64,000 nt of DNA from Christensenella sp. UBA2853 (GCA_002350845.1 DEFL01000033.1:140848-204847); one strand, 5' to 3'; positions 1 to 10,734 are shown, numbered from the stretch's first letter. Notes: generated by a model from the letters alone, not told the origin. Translations and numbers: made by a program.

Positions 1-253
1 CAGACGGACGGATATTCTCCCCTGCACTGATTTCATACAGGATCTGTGCTGCATCATTTTCATGGAGCACATTTTCATTGTTTTCCCAGATATAAATGTG
101 ATCCTTTCCCACTGAAAGAAGCACAGGAATATCCTCTTCACGGATGATATGCCCCTTGCGGAATACAGCGTCCTTGGTCACACCCTTGATAATCTGGGTG
201 ATGTCATGACACAGGACCTGTCCGACGGCATCCTCTGTTCTCATTAATTTCAC
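1..253 (-). CDS. Molybdopterin-binding (MoeA-like) protein, N-terminal part
   Basis: The reading frame runs off the left edge, so only about the first 84 residues are present. The protein opens KLMRTEDAVGQVLCHDITQI and continues with FRKGHIIREEDIPVLLSVGK. This matches the N-terminal domain of the stand-alone MoeA/molybdopterin-binding proteins that Clostridia keep near molybdenum hydroxylase genes. The family handles molybdenum cofactor or a related metabolite in the cytoplasm. A GTG start at 253 is chosen because an AGAGGA ribosome binding site ends 9 bases upstream; the ATG at 244 would sit about 18 bases away. The gene is divergent from the GltD-like gene. The family call rests on remembered similarity of the N-terminal signature only. 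Confidence 0.7.
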   Translation of the reverse strand, partial: MKLMRTEDAVGQVLCHDITQIIKGVTKDAVFRKGHIIREEDIPVLLSVGKDHIYIWENNENVLHENDAAQILYEISAGENIRPS

Positions 254-419
254 GATGCAACATCCTCTTTATCTTTTCTTTTTCAGCCAAAAAAACGCTC
301 CATAGCGTATTTCTGATAAGGCATTTCCGGCCGCATAAGCATTGTATGTTTACGGATGAAAAGAGTCAATACTTTGTCTCTGAATTCCATTTCCGCATTT
401 CCGCAGTATCTGTTTTTCC

Positions 420-448
420 TTGTTCCTTCCACAGGATCATGTTACAAT
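420..448 (+). promoter_or_regulatory. Sigma-A promoter of the GltD-like gene
   Basis: A TTGTTC -35 element and a TACAAT -10 element are separated by 17 bases. A TG two bases before the -10 makes it an extended -10 promoter. The start point would be near 455, leaving a leader of about 55 bases before the ATG at 512. The rest of the 254-511 gap shows no gene. Confidence 0.6.
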
Positions 449-511
449 AACCTATCGATTTGTTACTGTATCGTACAGCAAACAGCACGATCATCAGGAA
501 GGAGTCTGCTC

Positions 512-1723
512 ATGGCCGTTCGCATTCTCACAGAAGCCAATCGTTGCCTCCAGTGCAGGAAACCCATGTGTCAGGAAGGTTGTCCCATCCATACCCCGAT
601 TCCGCAGGTCATCCGGGAATTCAAGGAAAACCGTCTGATGGAAGCAGGCAAGATGCTTTTTGACAACAATCCGATGTCTGTGATCTGCTCCATCGTCTGT
701 GACCATGAAGCACAGTGCACAGGGCACTGTGTTCTCAATCACAAAGGCGCACCGGTCACGTTCTACAATATCGAGCGGTTTGTTTCCGATGCCTACCTTG
801 ACCGCATGAAGATCGAACAGGTCGAAAAGAAAGGCAAAAAGGTCGCCGTCATCGGCGCAGGCCCTGCGGGTCTCACTGCCGCCATTGAGCTGGCCAGGAA
901 CGGATATGACGTCACCGTGTTTGATGACAACAATCAGATCGGCGGCATGCTGGAATACGGCATTCCGGATTTCCGTCTTCCCAAGACCTTTATCACCCGT
1001 TATCAGCATCTGATGCAGAGAATGGGCATTCTCTTCCGCCCCAATACGGCATTCGGTGAGGCGCTGACCATCCGGGATCTTTTCCGTGACGGGTATGCCT
1101 CTGTCTTTGTCGCCACCGGTGTCTGGCGTCCCAAGACACTGGGCATTGAAGGCGAAAGCCTGGCCAATGTACATTTCGGCATTTCCTACCTGGCCAATCC
1201 CGCGGCACACAAGCTCGGAGAAACCGTCGCGATCATCGGCATGGGCAATGTGGCCATGGATGTGGCCCGCACAGCCCTGCGTCACGGCGCTCAGTCGGTC
1301 ACGCTCTACGCCCGGTCCAAGCGAGTCGCCGCCAGTCAGGCGGAGGTGGACTACGCCCGGCTTGACGGGGCAGAGTTCGCCTTCGGCTATGCCATTCAGA
1401 AGATCACGGAAGAAGGCCCTGTCTTCAAGGTTGCCGTTTTTGATGAAGACGGCAAAATCACGGGCTATGAGGATGAGCCCCTGCAGGTGCATGCCGATTC
1501 CACCATTCTCGCTGTCAGCCAGGCCCCGAAGAACAAGCTTCTCCTGACAACGGAAGGCCTGGAACCGACGGACCGCGGGCTGCTCGCCATTGATGAAAAC
1601 TATATGACCTCTGTTCCCGGCGTTTTCGCAGCCGGGGATGTGGTGCATGGCTCCAACACGGTGGTGGCCGCTGCCAATGATGCAAAGGTCGCTGTGCAGG
1701 CCATGATCCGCTATATGTCGTAA
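512..1723 (+). CDS. GltD-like FAD/NAD(P)-dependent oxidoreductase
   Basis: This 403-residue protein resembles the small subunit of glutamate synthase as a stand-alone oxidoreductase. Two cysteine sets in the first 75 residues (C12, C15, C20, C24 and C59, C63, C69, C73) fit the two 4Fe-4S clusters of this family. An FAD-binding GAGPAG follows at 115-120, then a second dinucleotide fold with GMGNVAMD, and a late AAGDV flavin motif. It passes electrons between NAD(P)H and an unknown partner; no large GltA-type subunit is nearby. The start at 512 has an AGGAAGGAG site 7 bases upstream. The frame is open back to 356, but that part has no matching ribosome site and no family similarity. The neighbouring MoeA-like gene hints at a molybdenum-enzyme context (inference). 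Confidence 0.85.
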   Translation: MAVRILTEANRCLQCRKPMCQEGCPIHTPIPQVIREFKENRLMEAGKMLFDNNPMSVICSIVCDHEAQCTGHCVLNHKGAPVTFYNIERFVSDAYLDRMKIEQVEKKGKKVAVIGAGPAGLTAAIELARNGYDVTVFDDNNQIGGMLEYGIPDFRLPKTFITRYQHLMQRMGILFRPNTAFGEALTIRDLFRDGYASVFVATGVWRPKTLGIEGESLANVHFGISYLANPAAHKLGETVAIIGMGNVAMDVARTALRHGAQSVTLYARSKRVAASQAEVDYARLDGAEFAFGYAIQKITEEGPVFKVAVFDEDGKITGYEDEPLQVHADSTILAVSQAPKNKLLLTTEGLEPTDRGLLAIDENYMTSVPGVFAAGDVVHGSNTVVAAANDAKVAVQAMIRYMS

Positions 1724-1751
1724 GTTCCCTGTCCGGACTCTGATGTTCAAC

Positions 1752-1800
1752 ACGCATGCTGAATGCAGCGGCTGTCCTGTCTTCCGCATGCGTTTTTTTT
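1752..1800 (+). terminator. Rho-independent terminator after the GltD-like gene
   Basis: Perfect 8-base arms ACGCATGC (1752-1759) and GCATGCGT (1786-1793) enclose a 26-base loop, and a run of eight T ends at 1800. The loop is long, so efficiency is uncertain. Confidence 0.5.
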
Positions 1801-1824
1801 GCTGCCGGTGTTTCCTCTGCACCA

Positions 1825-1853
1825 TTGCTTTCTGTTCATCGCTCTGATATCAT
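1825..1853 (+). promoter_or_regulatory. Probable promoter of the serine hydrolase gene
   Basis: TTGCTT and TATCAT are spaced by 17 bases, and a TGA precedes the -10 as an extended element. A start near 1860 would leave a leader of about 125 bases in which I see no other feature. Confidence 0.45.
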
Positions 1854-1986
1854 GAGGCAGCAGAGCAAAACCAAACAGAATGCATCCGGGAGACAGGAAA
1901 GCCGTCGTTTTCCTGCAAACCTTACCCAGGGATTCCGCGATTTCATGTCCTCCTGATCCATTCAGAAAAAGAGAGGAGACTTCCTG

Positions 1987-3132
1987 ATGCAGCTTGTTCA
2001 AAACACCCTCGACCGCTTTGTTTCTTCCGGCCAGATCGCCGGATATGCCGCCCGGATTATGCGCAGTGATGAAGTCCTCTTTGAAGGCCACGGCGGCTGT
2101 GCCAATCTTGAAAAGAAGGTTCCGATGGCCGATGATACCATCTTTGCCATCGCTTCCATGTCCAAGGTCATTACGGTTGCCGGCATCATGCAGCTCTATG
2201 AACAGGGGCTGTTCAAGCTCTGGGATCCGGTGAGCGCCTATCTTCCCGGCTTCAAACATCCCTCCATTGCCAGGGAAAACGCGGAAGGCAGCGTGGAGGT
2301 TCTTCCTGCCAAGGGCGAAGTCACCATGCGCCAGCTGTTCACCATGACCAGCGGCGTCCCCTACGCGGGAAAAGAGAACGCGGCCGCCCGAATCCGGCTG
2401 GAGAAGGAAGAGGAACAGATGGCCCGTGGTGTTTCACGTCCGCAGACCGTGGATTACTGCAACTGGGTCGGCCAGCTGCCTCTGGCCTTTGAGCCCGGCC
2501 AGCAGTGGATGTACGGCTTCTCCATTGATGTCCTCGGTGCCGTCATTGAAGTCCTCTCCGGTCAGACGCTCGGAGACTATCTGAAAGAACACATCTTTGA
2601 CCCGCTCGGCATGCAGGATACCGGCTTCTATGTGCCCCGGGAAAAACTCGACCGGGTGGCCACCATCTATCATATCCATGACAGCATGAAGCCGGCCGAT
2701 CGAAAAGTGCCCACCGAAAAGCCGCTGTTTGAAGGCGGCGGTGGCGGACTCTATTCCACGGTCCGGGATTACTCCCGTTTCGCCCAGATGCTGCTCCACG
2801 GCGGATCGCTCGACGGTGTGCGGATTCTCGGCCGGAAAACAATTGATCTGATCTCCACAGATCACCTGACCCCTGCCCAGCAGGCCACGCACAACTGGGA
2901 TACCCAGCGCGGGTACGGGTACGGTCTGGGCGTCCGTGTCATGACAAACCCGGAGATTGCGGATATCAACGGTTCCGTCGGCGAATGGGGCTGGGACGGG
3001 GCTTTCGGCAACTGGTTCTGTGTCGACCCGAAAGAAAACCTGACCTGCGTGTATCTCACCACCAACCTGCCCGGAGATCACTACCGCTTCATTCCCAAGC
3101 TCATGGCCTCCATGTATGCTTCCCTTGACTGA
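1987..3132 (+). CDS. Serine hydrolase, class C beta-lactamase family
   Basis: This 381-residue protein belongs to the penicillin-binding-protein-like serine hydrolases (EstB/AmpC fold). The nucleophile motif SMSK lies at 57-60. The second motif reads MYGFS around 175-179, with YGF in place of the usual YxN, as in many esterase-like members. Near the C-terminus, GWDGAFGNWF replaces the KTG strand. No signal peptide is visible, so it probably acts in the cytoplasm on an ester or peptide; the substrate is unknown. The ATG at 1987 has an AGAGGAGA site 9-12 bases upstream. It is a single gene between its own promoter and a strong hairpin. Confidence 0.85.
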   Translation: MQLVQNTLDRFVSSGQIAGYAARIMRSDEVLFEGHGGCANLEKKVPMADDTIFAIASMSKVITVAGIMQLYEQGLFKLWDPVSAYLPGFKHPSIARENAEGSVEVLPAKGEVTMRQLFTMTSGVPYAGKENAAARIRLEKEEEQMARGVSRPQTVDYCNWVGQLPLAFEPGQQWMYGFSIDVLGAVIEVLSGQTLGDYLKEHIFDPLGMQDTGFYVPREKLDRVATIYHIHDSMKPADRKVPTEKPLFEGGGGGLYSTVRDYSRFAQMLLHGGSLDGVRILGRKTIDLISTDHLTPAQQATHNWDTQRGYGYGLGVRVMTNPEIADINGSVGEWGWDGAFGNWFCVDPKENLTCVYLTTNLPGDHYRFIPKLMASMYASLD

Positions 3133-3161
3133 GCGCAGAGCAACAGATGCATATTTGTAAA

Positions 3162-3214
3162 CAGGCGGCTGGACACCAAGTGTTCAGCCGCCTGCTGCTG
3201 TGTGCGTTTTTTTT
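3162..3214. terminator. Convergent bidirectional terminator
   Basis: CAGGCGGCTG at 3162 pairs with CAGCCGCCTG ending at 3194, and inner ACAC/GTGT pairs extend the stem to about 15 base pairs with a three-base loop. A run of eight T at 3207-3214 lies 12 bases past the stem on the plus strand. It separates the converging serine hydrolase and GH51 genes. Confidence 0.65.
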
Positions 3215-3218
3215 CGTC

Positions 3219-5480
3219 TTACCGGGATGTTCCCCTGAAGCGGAGGACGGTCACTGAATGTCCCGGGAATGTGTATGCAACCCGGTTTCCGCCCTGTCCC
3301 GTTGTCACTTTGGGCACAACCGCATCCGGAGATTCCAGGGTGTTCCTGCTTTCCGGTGCACCCTGCAGCGTTTCCGCCGTATAGGACTCGCAGGGAATCT
3401 CAATCTCTGTGCTGACATCCTCCGCATGGATGTTCACGGCCTTGAGAATAACATCTCCGTTCTCTTCCTCAACACTGCCCGCCAGATAGAGCTGCCGGGT
3501 GACCAGCGGGCGAACCGCCATGTAATGCACCTGCTCCCCGTTGATGAAGGCCGTGATGACATTTCCCTTCACCTGAAGGGTCATCTCGTATTCCTTGCCG
3601 TCCTGCATGGAGAAATTATTCTGCGTCAGGCAGCTGCTCCGTCCCCGGATGCGCTGTTCGATTCCTGAGTCCGAATTCTGCCATCCGCCGAGCGTCCACT
3701 GATCGTAGTTGTCCTCATCCTGCCATCCAAAACGGATCAGGATGCCTTTCTTTCCGCCATTTCTCCGGCAGTGGAGGGTCAGGGTAAAGTCCCCTTCCAG
3801 ACTGCCGAGGATCATTTCCTCCTCGCCGTGCAGTTCACACTTCGACCATTCCCGGGTGCCGTCCGCGGTCTCCAGCCGGATCCCGTCAAAGAGCATGTCC
3901 GTGTCATCCGCAAGAACATAAATCCGTCCCGATGGACGATATTCCTGCTCGCAGACCGTGCGGTTGTCATCCGTTTCCACAGGGATGTCGGTATCTCCCT
4001 GATGGCGCATAAACATGCTCTGCACATGATAATTGACTGTTCTGCAGACCCGGTGTCCGTCAAACCAGATCATGTCCGGCTGCCAGTTGACATAATGGAC
4101 ATTGCAGAACATTGGTGCGTAGCAGGCCAGAGCCACCGCCGGCGCTTTCTGCAGTTCCGTCATATAGGCCGCTTCCGCCAGTGCGTTCTCCATGCGGTTT
4201 CCCCAGGATGCGTACTCCCCGAGGAACACTTTCGGCCCGTCGGCAGGGTACGACGCATAATGGTCCACATTGGCCAGGAACCATTCCGGCGCCTGGTAAT
4301 AGTGTTCATCCACATATTCCAGTTTCTGTCTGCGTGCGTACTCCCAGCCCATCTCATAGGGCTTTCCATCGCAAACCGGGCCCGCACTGCCGATCAGTTC
4401 AATCTCCGGATCTGCTTTACGGAGAGCCTGCGCAAACCGTGTCATGTTTTCGTGAAATTCCTGATGGATTTCCTCATTGCCCACGGCCAGATACCGGAGA
4501 CGGAAGGACTCCGGATGTCCCATTTCTGCCCGGATGCCGCCCCAGTACGTATCCGTGCTGCCCTTTGCAAATTCAATCAGGTCCACAGCATCCCGGATAT
4601 ATTCTTCCAGCAGTTCCCCCTGTGCAAAGCGAAGGTGGTGCGGGTCCAGTCCCCCGTTGACCACCGGCAGCGGCTCACAGTTCAGATCCTCGCACAGAAG
4701 GAAATACTCATAAAAGCCAATGCCCATGGTCTGGTGGTAACCCCAGTTGTTTCGCCTGCCCGGCCGGTTTTCCACCGGACCCAGCGTCCGTTTCCAGTTA
4801 TAGATCCCATCTCTTGCATCCGGATCCAGCTGTCCGTCATGCGTCAGGCAGCCGCCCGGAAAGCGCAGAAAACGCGGCTTCATCTCAGCCAGGGCCTCAA
4901 CCAGGTCGGCCCTGAGTCCGTTCTTCCTTCCCTTCCAGGTATCCAGAGGCATCAGGGACGCGAAGGCAATCTCAAAGGATCCGTCGCTCTGTGCGGTCAG
5001 AAGAAGCCGCGCTGCGCAGTCGGTATACTCCGGTGTCAGCAGGACTTCATGCTTTTCCCAGTCCTTCCCCAGTTCAATGACTGCACGCGCACCGCACAGT
5101 CCGGCACAGAGCGCGATGGATTTTTCCGAGCGTGCCCACAATGTCAGCCGGCAGGTTCTTCCTTTCTGCGCAGGAATCCCCTCGCCATATCCGAGGTTGC
5201 TGATGCCCATATGCACACGTCCCTGAACACGCACATAGTGGGGATTCCGTGGAAAGGGTGCATCCTCGGTTCTGAGTGTGATTTTCGGGTGTCCGACCGG
5301 AGCCCATCCGGTCAGCGGGGTGTATTCAGGCCGGTCCACGCTGTCAAACTCAAAGTCCCTGTTCTGCAGCAGTTCCGCATACAATCCGCCGTCCGCTGCA
5401 TGGTTCAGATCTTCAAAAAAGAGACCAAACAGATTGCCAAGTGCTTTTCCTTTCCGTTCCGGGTACATTCTGATCTGCAT
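3219..5480 (-). CDS. GH51 alpha-L-arabinofuranosidase
   Basis: This 753-residue protein has a catalytic (beta/alpha)8 barrel at about 185-520. GNE ending at E336 is the expected acid/base and GEY at 421-423 gives the nucleophile E422. An N-terminal carbohydrate-binding-like beta-sandwich (about 60-180) precedes the barrel. A concanavalin/LamG-like stretch lies near 560-690 before the C-terminal sandwich. It would remove arabinofuranosyl side chains from arabinan, arabinoxylan or arabinogalactan fragments. No signal peptide is seen, so it likely acts on imported oligosaccharides. The start at 5480 follows a GGAGGA site at normal spacing; the frame is open to 5543 without another good site. It is a single gene between two hairpins. 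Confidence 0.9.
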   Translation of the reverse strand: MQIRMYPERKGKALGNLFGLFFEDLNHAADGGLYAELLQNRDFEFDSVDRPEYTPLTGWAPVGHPKITLRTEDAPFPRNPHYVRVQGRVHMGISNLGYGEGIPAQKGRTCRLTLWARSEKSIALCAGLCGARAVIELGKDWEKHEVLLTPEYTDCAARLLLTAQSDGSFEIAFASLMPLDTWKGRKNGLRADLVEALAEMKPRFLRFPGGCLTHDGQLDPDARDGIYNWKRTLGPVENRPGRRNNWGYHQTMGIGFYEYFLLCEDLNCEPLPVVNGGLDPHHLRFAQGELLEEYIRDAVDLIEFAKGSTDTYWGGIRAEMGHPESFRLRYLAVGNEEIHQEFHENMTRFAQALRKADPEIELIGSAGPVCDGKPYEMGWEYARRQKLEYVDEHYYQAPEWFLANVDHYASYPADGPKVFLGEYASWGNRMENALAEAAYMTELQKAPAVALACYAPMFCNVHYVNWQPDMIWFDGHRVCRTVNYHVQSMFMRHQGDTDIPVETDDNRTVCEQEYRPSGRIYVLADDTDMLFDGIRLETADGTREWSKCELHGEEEMILGSLEGDFTLTLHCRRNGGKKGILIRFGWQDEDNYDQWTLGGWQNSDSGIEQRIRGRSSCLTQNNFSMQDGKEYEMTLQVKGNVITAFINGEQVHYMAVRPLVTRQLYLAGSVEEENGDVILKAVNIHAEDVSTEIEIPCESYTAETLQGAPESRNTLESPDAVVPKVTTGQGGNRVAYTFPGHSVTVLRFRGTSR

Positions 5481-5514
5481 GTACTCATCCTCCGCTCGTG
5501 CTGATTTCCCTGCT

Positions 5515-5543
5515 ATTCTGAATGAAAAGCGCGTCTTTTGCAA
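5515..5543 (-). promoter_or_regulatory. Possible promoter of the GH51 gene
   Basis: Read on the minus strand, TTGCAA and CAGAAT are spaced by 17 bases. It lies between the terminator of the ABC operon and the GH51 start. Both elements are imperfect. Confidence 0.35.
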
Positions 5544-5572
5544 GAGCCTGTTTCACGAGACATCCACAGAAC

Positions 5573-5602
5573 AAAACCCGGCAGGACGCATCCTGCCGGG
5601 TT
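5573..5602 (-). terminator. Terminator of the Fbp-type ABC operon
   Basis: A perfect 12-base-pair stem (5575-5586 with 5591-5602) and a four-base loop are followed on the minus strand by TTTTGTT. It lies just past the last ATPase gene. Confidence 0.75.
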
Positions 5603-5615
5603 CGTGTCTGTCCCA

Positions 5616-6728
5616 TCAGACAAGCTGTCTTCTGTGACGTTCTTTTTCTGCCTGCTCATCGTCTGCCGGGTACCACATGGGTTCCACGAAGTGCACGCTG
5701 CACGCTTCGCCCTCGGAGAAGGCCACACGATGCGGCGTCTGCACCTTCAGCAGCTGATTGCCGACAGAAACCAGGTATTCGGTACGGTCGGTGAGGAAAA
5801 TACGCTTCTCAATGTGGGTCGTAAACCCGGTCCCGTCGGGACCTTTCAGTGCGATCTCGTTGGGGCGGGTGGCGACCACCATCTCACGGGCCGCATCCGG
5901 CGGCACAGGCAGATCCAGCGCCTGCTCCGGATGTCCCTTCGGGTATGCTTTGCCATCACGGATTTCCACATTGATAAAGGTACTCTCACCCAGGAAGTTG
6001 TGCACAAACCGGTTGCAGGGCTTGTTGTACAGATTCTCCGGTGTGTCAATCTGCATGATCCTGCCCATGTCGCAGACCATCATGCGGTCGGAAATCGCCA
6101 TGGCTTCCGACTGGTCGTGCGTCACGAAGATGATGGTAAAGTTGAATTTCCGCTGGAGCGCCTTGATCTCAAAGCGCATGGTTTCCCTCAGTTTCGGGTC
6201 CAGGTTGGACAGCGGCTCGTCCAGAAGCATGACCTTCGGATTGGTGACAATGGCGCGCGCCAGGGCAATGCGCTGCTGCTGACCGCCGGACAGATCGCTC
6301 GGGAAGGTGTTCTCAAGGCCGGTCAGGCTGGTGTGATGCAGGGCTTCCGCCACACGGCGGTTGATGTCGACCTTATTGACCTTCTGGATTCTCAAAGGGA
6401 ATGCAACATTCTCAAAGACATTCATGTGCGGCCAGACGGCGAAAGCCTGGAACACCATGCCCAGTCCGCGCTCTTCCGGAGGAACATACAGGTTTTTCTT
6501 CGAACTGGACACAAGACGTCCGCACAGTTCGATTTCACCCTCCGTCAGGTCTTCAAAACCGGCAATCATGCGCAGGGTGGTTGATTTTCCGCAGCCGGAA
6601 GGTCCGAGGAAGGAGAAGCATTCTCCCTCATGGACATTCAGGTTGAAATCGTCCACGGCCACGATGTCACCCAGGGTTTTGGTGGTGAATTTTTTCGTCA
6701 CATGTCTGAGTATGATCTGATCAGCCAT
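5616..6728 (-). CDS. ABC transporter ATPase, Fbp/Pot type (second ATPase)
   Basis: This 370-residue cytoplasmic ATPase has the Walker A motif GPSGCGKST, the LSGGQQQR signature, and Walker B ending LLDEPLSNLD. A C-terminal TOBE-like regulatory domain occupies roughly residues 240-360. It powers import through the two-in-one permease encoded just upstream. The start at 6728 has an AGGGGG site, which overlaps the permease stop. It is the last gene of the operon. A different ATPase sits in front of the permease, so the importer may use an ATPase heterodimer. Family members import ferric iron, polyamines, thiamine or phosphonates; iron is the best guess here from the binding protein. Confidence 0.85.
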   Translation of the reverse strand: MADQIILRHVTKKFTTKTLGDIVAVDDFNLNVHEGECFSFLGPSGCGKSTTLRMIAGFEDLTEGEIELCGRLVSSSKKNLYVPPEERGLGMVFQAFAVWPHMNVFENVAFPLRIQKVNKVDINRRVAEALHHTSLTGLENTFPSDLSGGQQQRIALARAIVTNPKVMLLDEPLSNLDPKLRETMRFEIKALQRKFNFTIIFVTHDQSEAMAISDRMMVCDMGRIMQIDTPENLYNKPCNRFVHNFLGESTFINVEIRDGKAYPKGHPEQALDLPVPPDAAREMVVATRPNEIALKGPDGTGFTTHIEKRIFLTDRTEYLVSVGNQLLKVQTPHRVAFSEGEACSVHFVEPMWYPADDEQAEKERHRRQLV

Positions 6729-6733
6729 GAAGC

Positions 6734-8454
6734 TCAGACCCCCTTCCTGTCCTTGGTCAGTTTGGTCACAATGGTATTGAGCACAATAATGATGCCAATG
6801 GCCACCGTAGCCAGTGCTGCCGCCTGAGGAATCATGCCCGCATCACGCAGGGAGTAGATCTGAACGCCCAGCGTGCGCGTGTACGGTCCATACAGCAGAA
6901 TGGAGGTTGTCACTTCGCGCATGGCCGGCAGGAAGATCAGGAAGAAACCGGATACCATGGCCGGCCGGATCAGCGGCAGGGTAATATCGGCAAGGCTCTC
7001 GGTGTGCGAAGCACCGCACACACGTGCCGCTTCTTCCAGTGAAGAGTGCACCTGAAGCAGGGCCGCCGAAGAGGTCTTCATACTGAAGGAAAGGTAGCGC
7101 GCAAGGTACGCGACGAGAATGATCCAGATGGTGTTGTACAGATTGATGCCGAAAATCCTTCCGCTCCATGCAAGGATCACGCCGATGGAAAGCACCGTGC
7201 CGGGAATCGCATAGGGCAGCATGGAAATGACTTCCAGCGCACCTTTGCCCTTCGGACGAATCTTCTGCACGACATAGGCGACGAGCGTGCCCAGGAACAT
7301 ACAGACAACACCGGCCGTAATGGAGGCAAACAGCGAGTTCTTGATGGAATCGATCGTGCCGTTGCTGGCAAACACGGTTCTGTACTGATCCAGCGTGAAG
7401 TTCTCAAAGGACAGCGGGAGACCGTAGGCCTTGAGGAAGGAGATGAGAACGATCATCACCAGAGGCACAATCACGATCAGCACCAGGGTCAGGATCGCCA
7501 GAATCAGCAGCGGGACCTTTGCGCCGCGAAGCTTGATAAGCGTCGGGCGCATGGATTTGCCCTTGATGATGTCATAACTGCCGGCTGACAGGATCCGGTT
7601 CTGAAGAATCAGCGCCAGGGACACAACGACCACGAGCATAACCGAGAGGGCAGCGCCCTGCCGGATGCCGTCAAACGATCCGCCGGAATTGTATATCACC
7701 GCGTAAATGCGGGTCGGCAGCGTGTAAATGCCGCGGGCATATCCGAGGATGGCCGGGACGCCGAAGTGTGCAAGGGACGTGGTCAGGATCAGCAGTGCGC
7801 CGGCAGAAATGGCTGGCTTGACCAGAGGCAGCGTGATCTTCCAGATGACCTGGCGCTGCTTGGCGCCGGCAATGCGCGCGGATTCCTCCAGTGTGGGGTC
7901 CATGCGCTCAAGGGCAGACACGACCTGCATGAAAACAAAGGGGAAATAATAGCTGACCTCGACAAAGATGATGCCCCAGACCGAGTTGATATTGATCGGC
8001 ATCGTCTTCAGGCCGAACAGCGTGCGGAGGAATTTGTTGATGTACCCGGAGCGGCCGTTGAACATCATATCCCAGGCCATGGCGCCGAGGAACGGCGGGA
8101 ACATGTACGGGATATTGAACAGCGCGCGCATCAGGCCTTTGGCCGGGATATCGCTGCGTCCGAGCAGCCATGCATAGAACACGCCCATGATCGTGCCGAG
8201 GATGGTTGCACCAATGGCGATCTTCAGGGTATTCCACATGGCGGAAAGGTTCTTTTCCTCTTTGATCTGGTCCACAAAGGTGCCCAGTTCAAGCCTGCCC
8301 TCATTGAAGAAGGCATTGTAGATGATCATCACAATCGGGATGACCACAATGATCAGCAGGAGGACAAAGCAGACGGCTGTCATGACTTTGTCCATGTTCA
8401 GGCGTTTGCGCCCGTCGACTGCCGCCAGTTCCGCACTGGCTCCGTCATAGCGTT

Positions 8455-8458
<4 letters not shown>
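6734..8458 (-). CDS. Fused two-domain ABC permease, FbpB type
   Basis: This 574-residue membrane protein carries two permease halves in one chain. Each half has about six membrane segments and an EAA coupling loop: EESARIAGAKQRQ near residue 200 and EEAARVCGASHTE near residue 490. This is the architecture of ferric-iron (FbpB/FutB) permeases. It overlaps the stop of the upstream ATPase gene as ATGA and has an AAGGAG site inside that gene, so the two are translationally coupled. It would form the whole channel with one periplasmic-type binding protein. Confidence 0.87.
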
Positions 8459-9546
<1,088 letters not shown>

Positions 9547-9558
9547 ATCGTTCTCCTT

Positions 9559-9598
9559 AAAAAGGGCATGCCGTCCCTCTCAACGGAATGGCATGCCC
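9559..9598 (-). terminator. Intercistronic partial terminator
   Basis: GGGCATGCC (9564-9572) and GGCATGCCC (9590-9598) form a 9-base-pair stem, followed on the minus strand by five T. It lies between the binding-protein gene and the first ATPase gene. Such hairpins commonly reduce read-through, so that binding protein outnumbers transporter. Confidence 0.65.
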
Positions 9599-9612
9599 CG
9601 TTTCAGATGATC

Positions 9613-10605
9613 TTACTTGTCAAAGATGTGGTTGAACTTGTCCAGATAGCTCTGCAGATTGGCGCCGAGGTCGTTGTAATCAACAGCCATGTTGACTGAT
9701 GCGATCGCAGAGGTATCCACCTGCATTTCAACGTCATCACGGACGGAGACGAGGTTGTTGGCCACCAGGACTTCCTGGCCTTCCTTGGAGAGGATGAAGT
9801 CCATAAGCAGCTTGCCGTTGTCTTCATTGGCGCAGCCCTTGATCAGAGCGATCGGGCTGGTCATGGTGATGACATCATCGGTGGTGTAGTGGAAGTTCAT
9901 GGGGGATCCCTGTGCCATCAGGTTGGCAGAGACATAGTCCAGGCAGATGCCGACCATATAGGAAGCGTCCGCAACACGGTTATGGGTTGCCGTCGTGCCG
10001 GATTCCAGTTCCACGCCATTGTCCTTCAGGGCCTGGAAGTATGCTTCACCGTACTTTTCAGACTGCATCATGGCGGCCATCCAGTACTTGGTGGTGGAAG
10101 CCTGGGACGGATCGGTCATGATGATCTGGTTGAACCACTTGGGATCCAGCAGATCATTCCAGGTCTTGGGGGCATCAGCTTCGTCGACCAGGCCCACGTT
10201 CCATGCAATACCCATGGTGACCAGACGGCCAGCGGTGTAATAGCCTTCCGGATCCATGTATTCCTTGGCGATGTGTTCCGTTTCAGGAGAAACATAGGGC
10301 TCGAGCCAGCCATTGGCTTTGAAGGATTCATAGTCGGAAGGATCGCCCAGCCAGACCACGTCGCTGGCAATCTGACCGCCGTCCTTGGCCTCGGTCGTCA
10401 TCTTGGTAACCAGTTTTCCGCCGCCGGCATAGTAATATTCCATGTCGACCGTGGGATACTTGGCTTCAAACGCCTGTTCAATCGCCTGCAGCTGTGCTTC
10501 CTGCATGGAAGAATACAGCATGACTTTGCCGGAGGGCTCAGCCAGAGATGCAGAAAGAGACATGACCAACATCAGGGCCACCAAAAAAGCGATAACCTTT
10601 TTCAT
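9613..10605 (-). CDS. Extracellular solute-binding protein, FbpA/FutA type
   Basis: This protein of 330 residues has a signal peptide (MKKVIAFLVALMLVMSLSAS, then SLAE). It has no lipobox cysteine, so it is probably a secreted or wall-associated binding protein. The mature part has the features of the ferric-iron binding cluster: VMLYSSMQE near the start, a YYAGGG stretch, and SDVVWLGDP. The start at 10605 has an AGGGAGG site; an upstream in-frame ATG at 10626 lacks one. It leads the operon of one binding protein, two ATPases and a fused permease. Ferric iron is the likeliest substrate, but phosphonate or sugar-phosphate relatives cannot be excluded. Confidence 0.8.
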   Translation of the reverse strand: MKKVIAFLVALMLVMSLSASLAEPSGKVMLYSSMQEAQLQAIEQAFEAKYPTVDMEYYYAGGGKLVTKMTTEAKDGGQIASDVVWLGDPSDYESFKANGWLEPYVSPETEHIAKEYMDPEGYYTAGRLVTMGIAWNVGLVDEADAPKTWNDLLDPKWFNQIIMTDPSQASTTKYWMAAMMQSEKYGEAYFQALKDNGVELESGTTATHNRVADASYMVGICLDYVSANLMAQGSPMNFHYTTDDVITMTSPIALIKGCANEDNGKLLMDFILSKEGQEVLVANNLVSVRDDVEMQVDTSAIASVNMAVDYNDLGANLQSYLDKFNHIFDK

Positions 10606-10661
10606 GATGAAACCTCCCTTATTCAATTATGCACATGTTGCAAAGTGCATTCATTTCAACC

Positions 10662-10690
10662 ATATTACAAATGTATCAGGGTTTTGTCAA
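10662..10690 (-). promoter_or_regulatory. Strong sigma-A promoter of the Fbp-type operon
   Basis: On the minus strand, TTGACA and TAATAT are separated by exactly 17 bases. The start would be near 10655, about 50 bases before the ATG. No copy of the TTAG-N6-CTAA box found in the other iron locus is visible here. Confidence 0.75.
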
Positions 10691-10734
10691 GGGCATATTT
10701 CTATTTTTTCACTACTCTCCCGGGGCCCGAACAC

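Noticed and set aside
494..1825. Long open frame on the minus strand opposite the GltD-like gene
   Set aside because: It mirrors a gene with clear iron-sulphur, FAD and NAD motifs, has no family signal and no ribosome site.
1756..1956. Possible 66-codon gene between the GltD-like and serine hydrolase genes
   Set aside because: It begins inside a terminator hairpin and has no ribosome site.
3771..5504. 577-codon plus-strand frame opposite GH51
   Set aside because: Antisense of a gene with both catalytic glutamates in place; the translation is rich in Arg, His and Pro as expected for a shadow frame.
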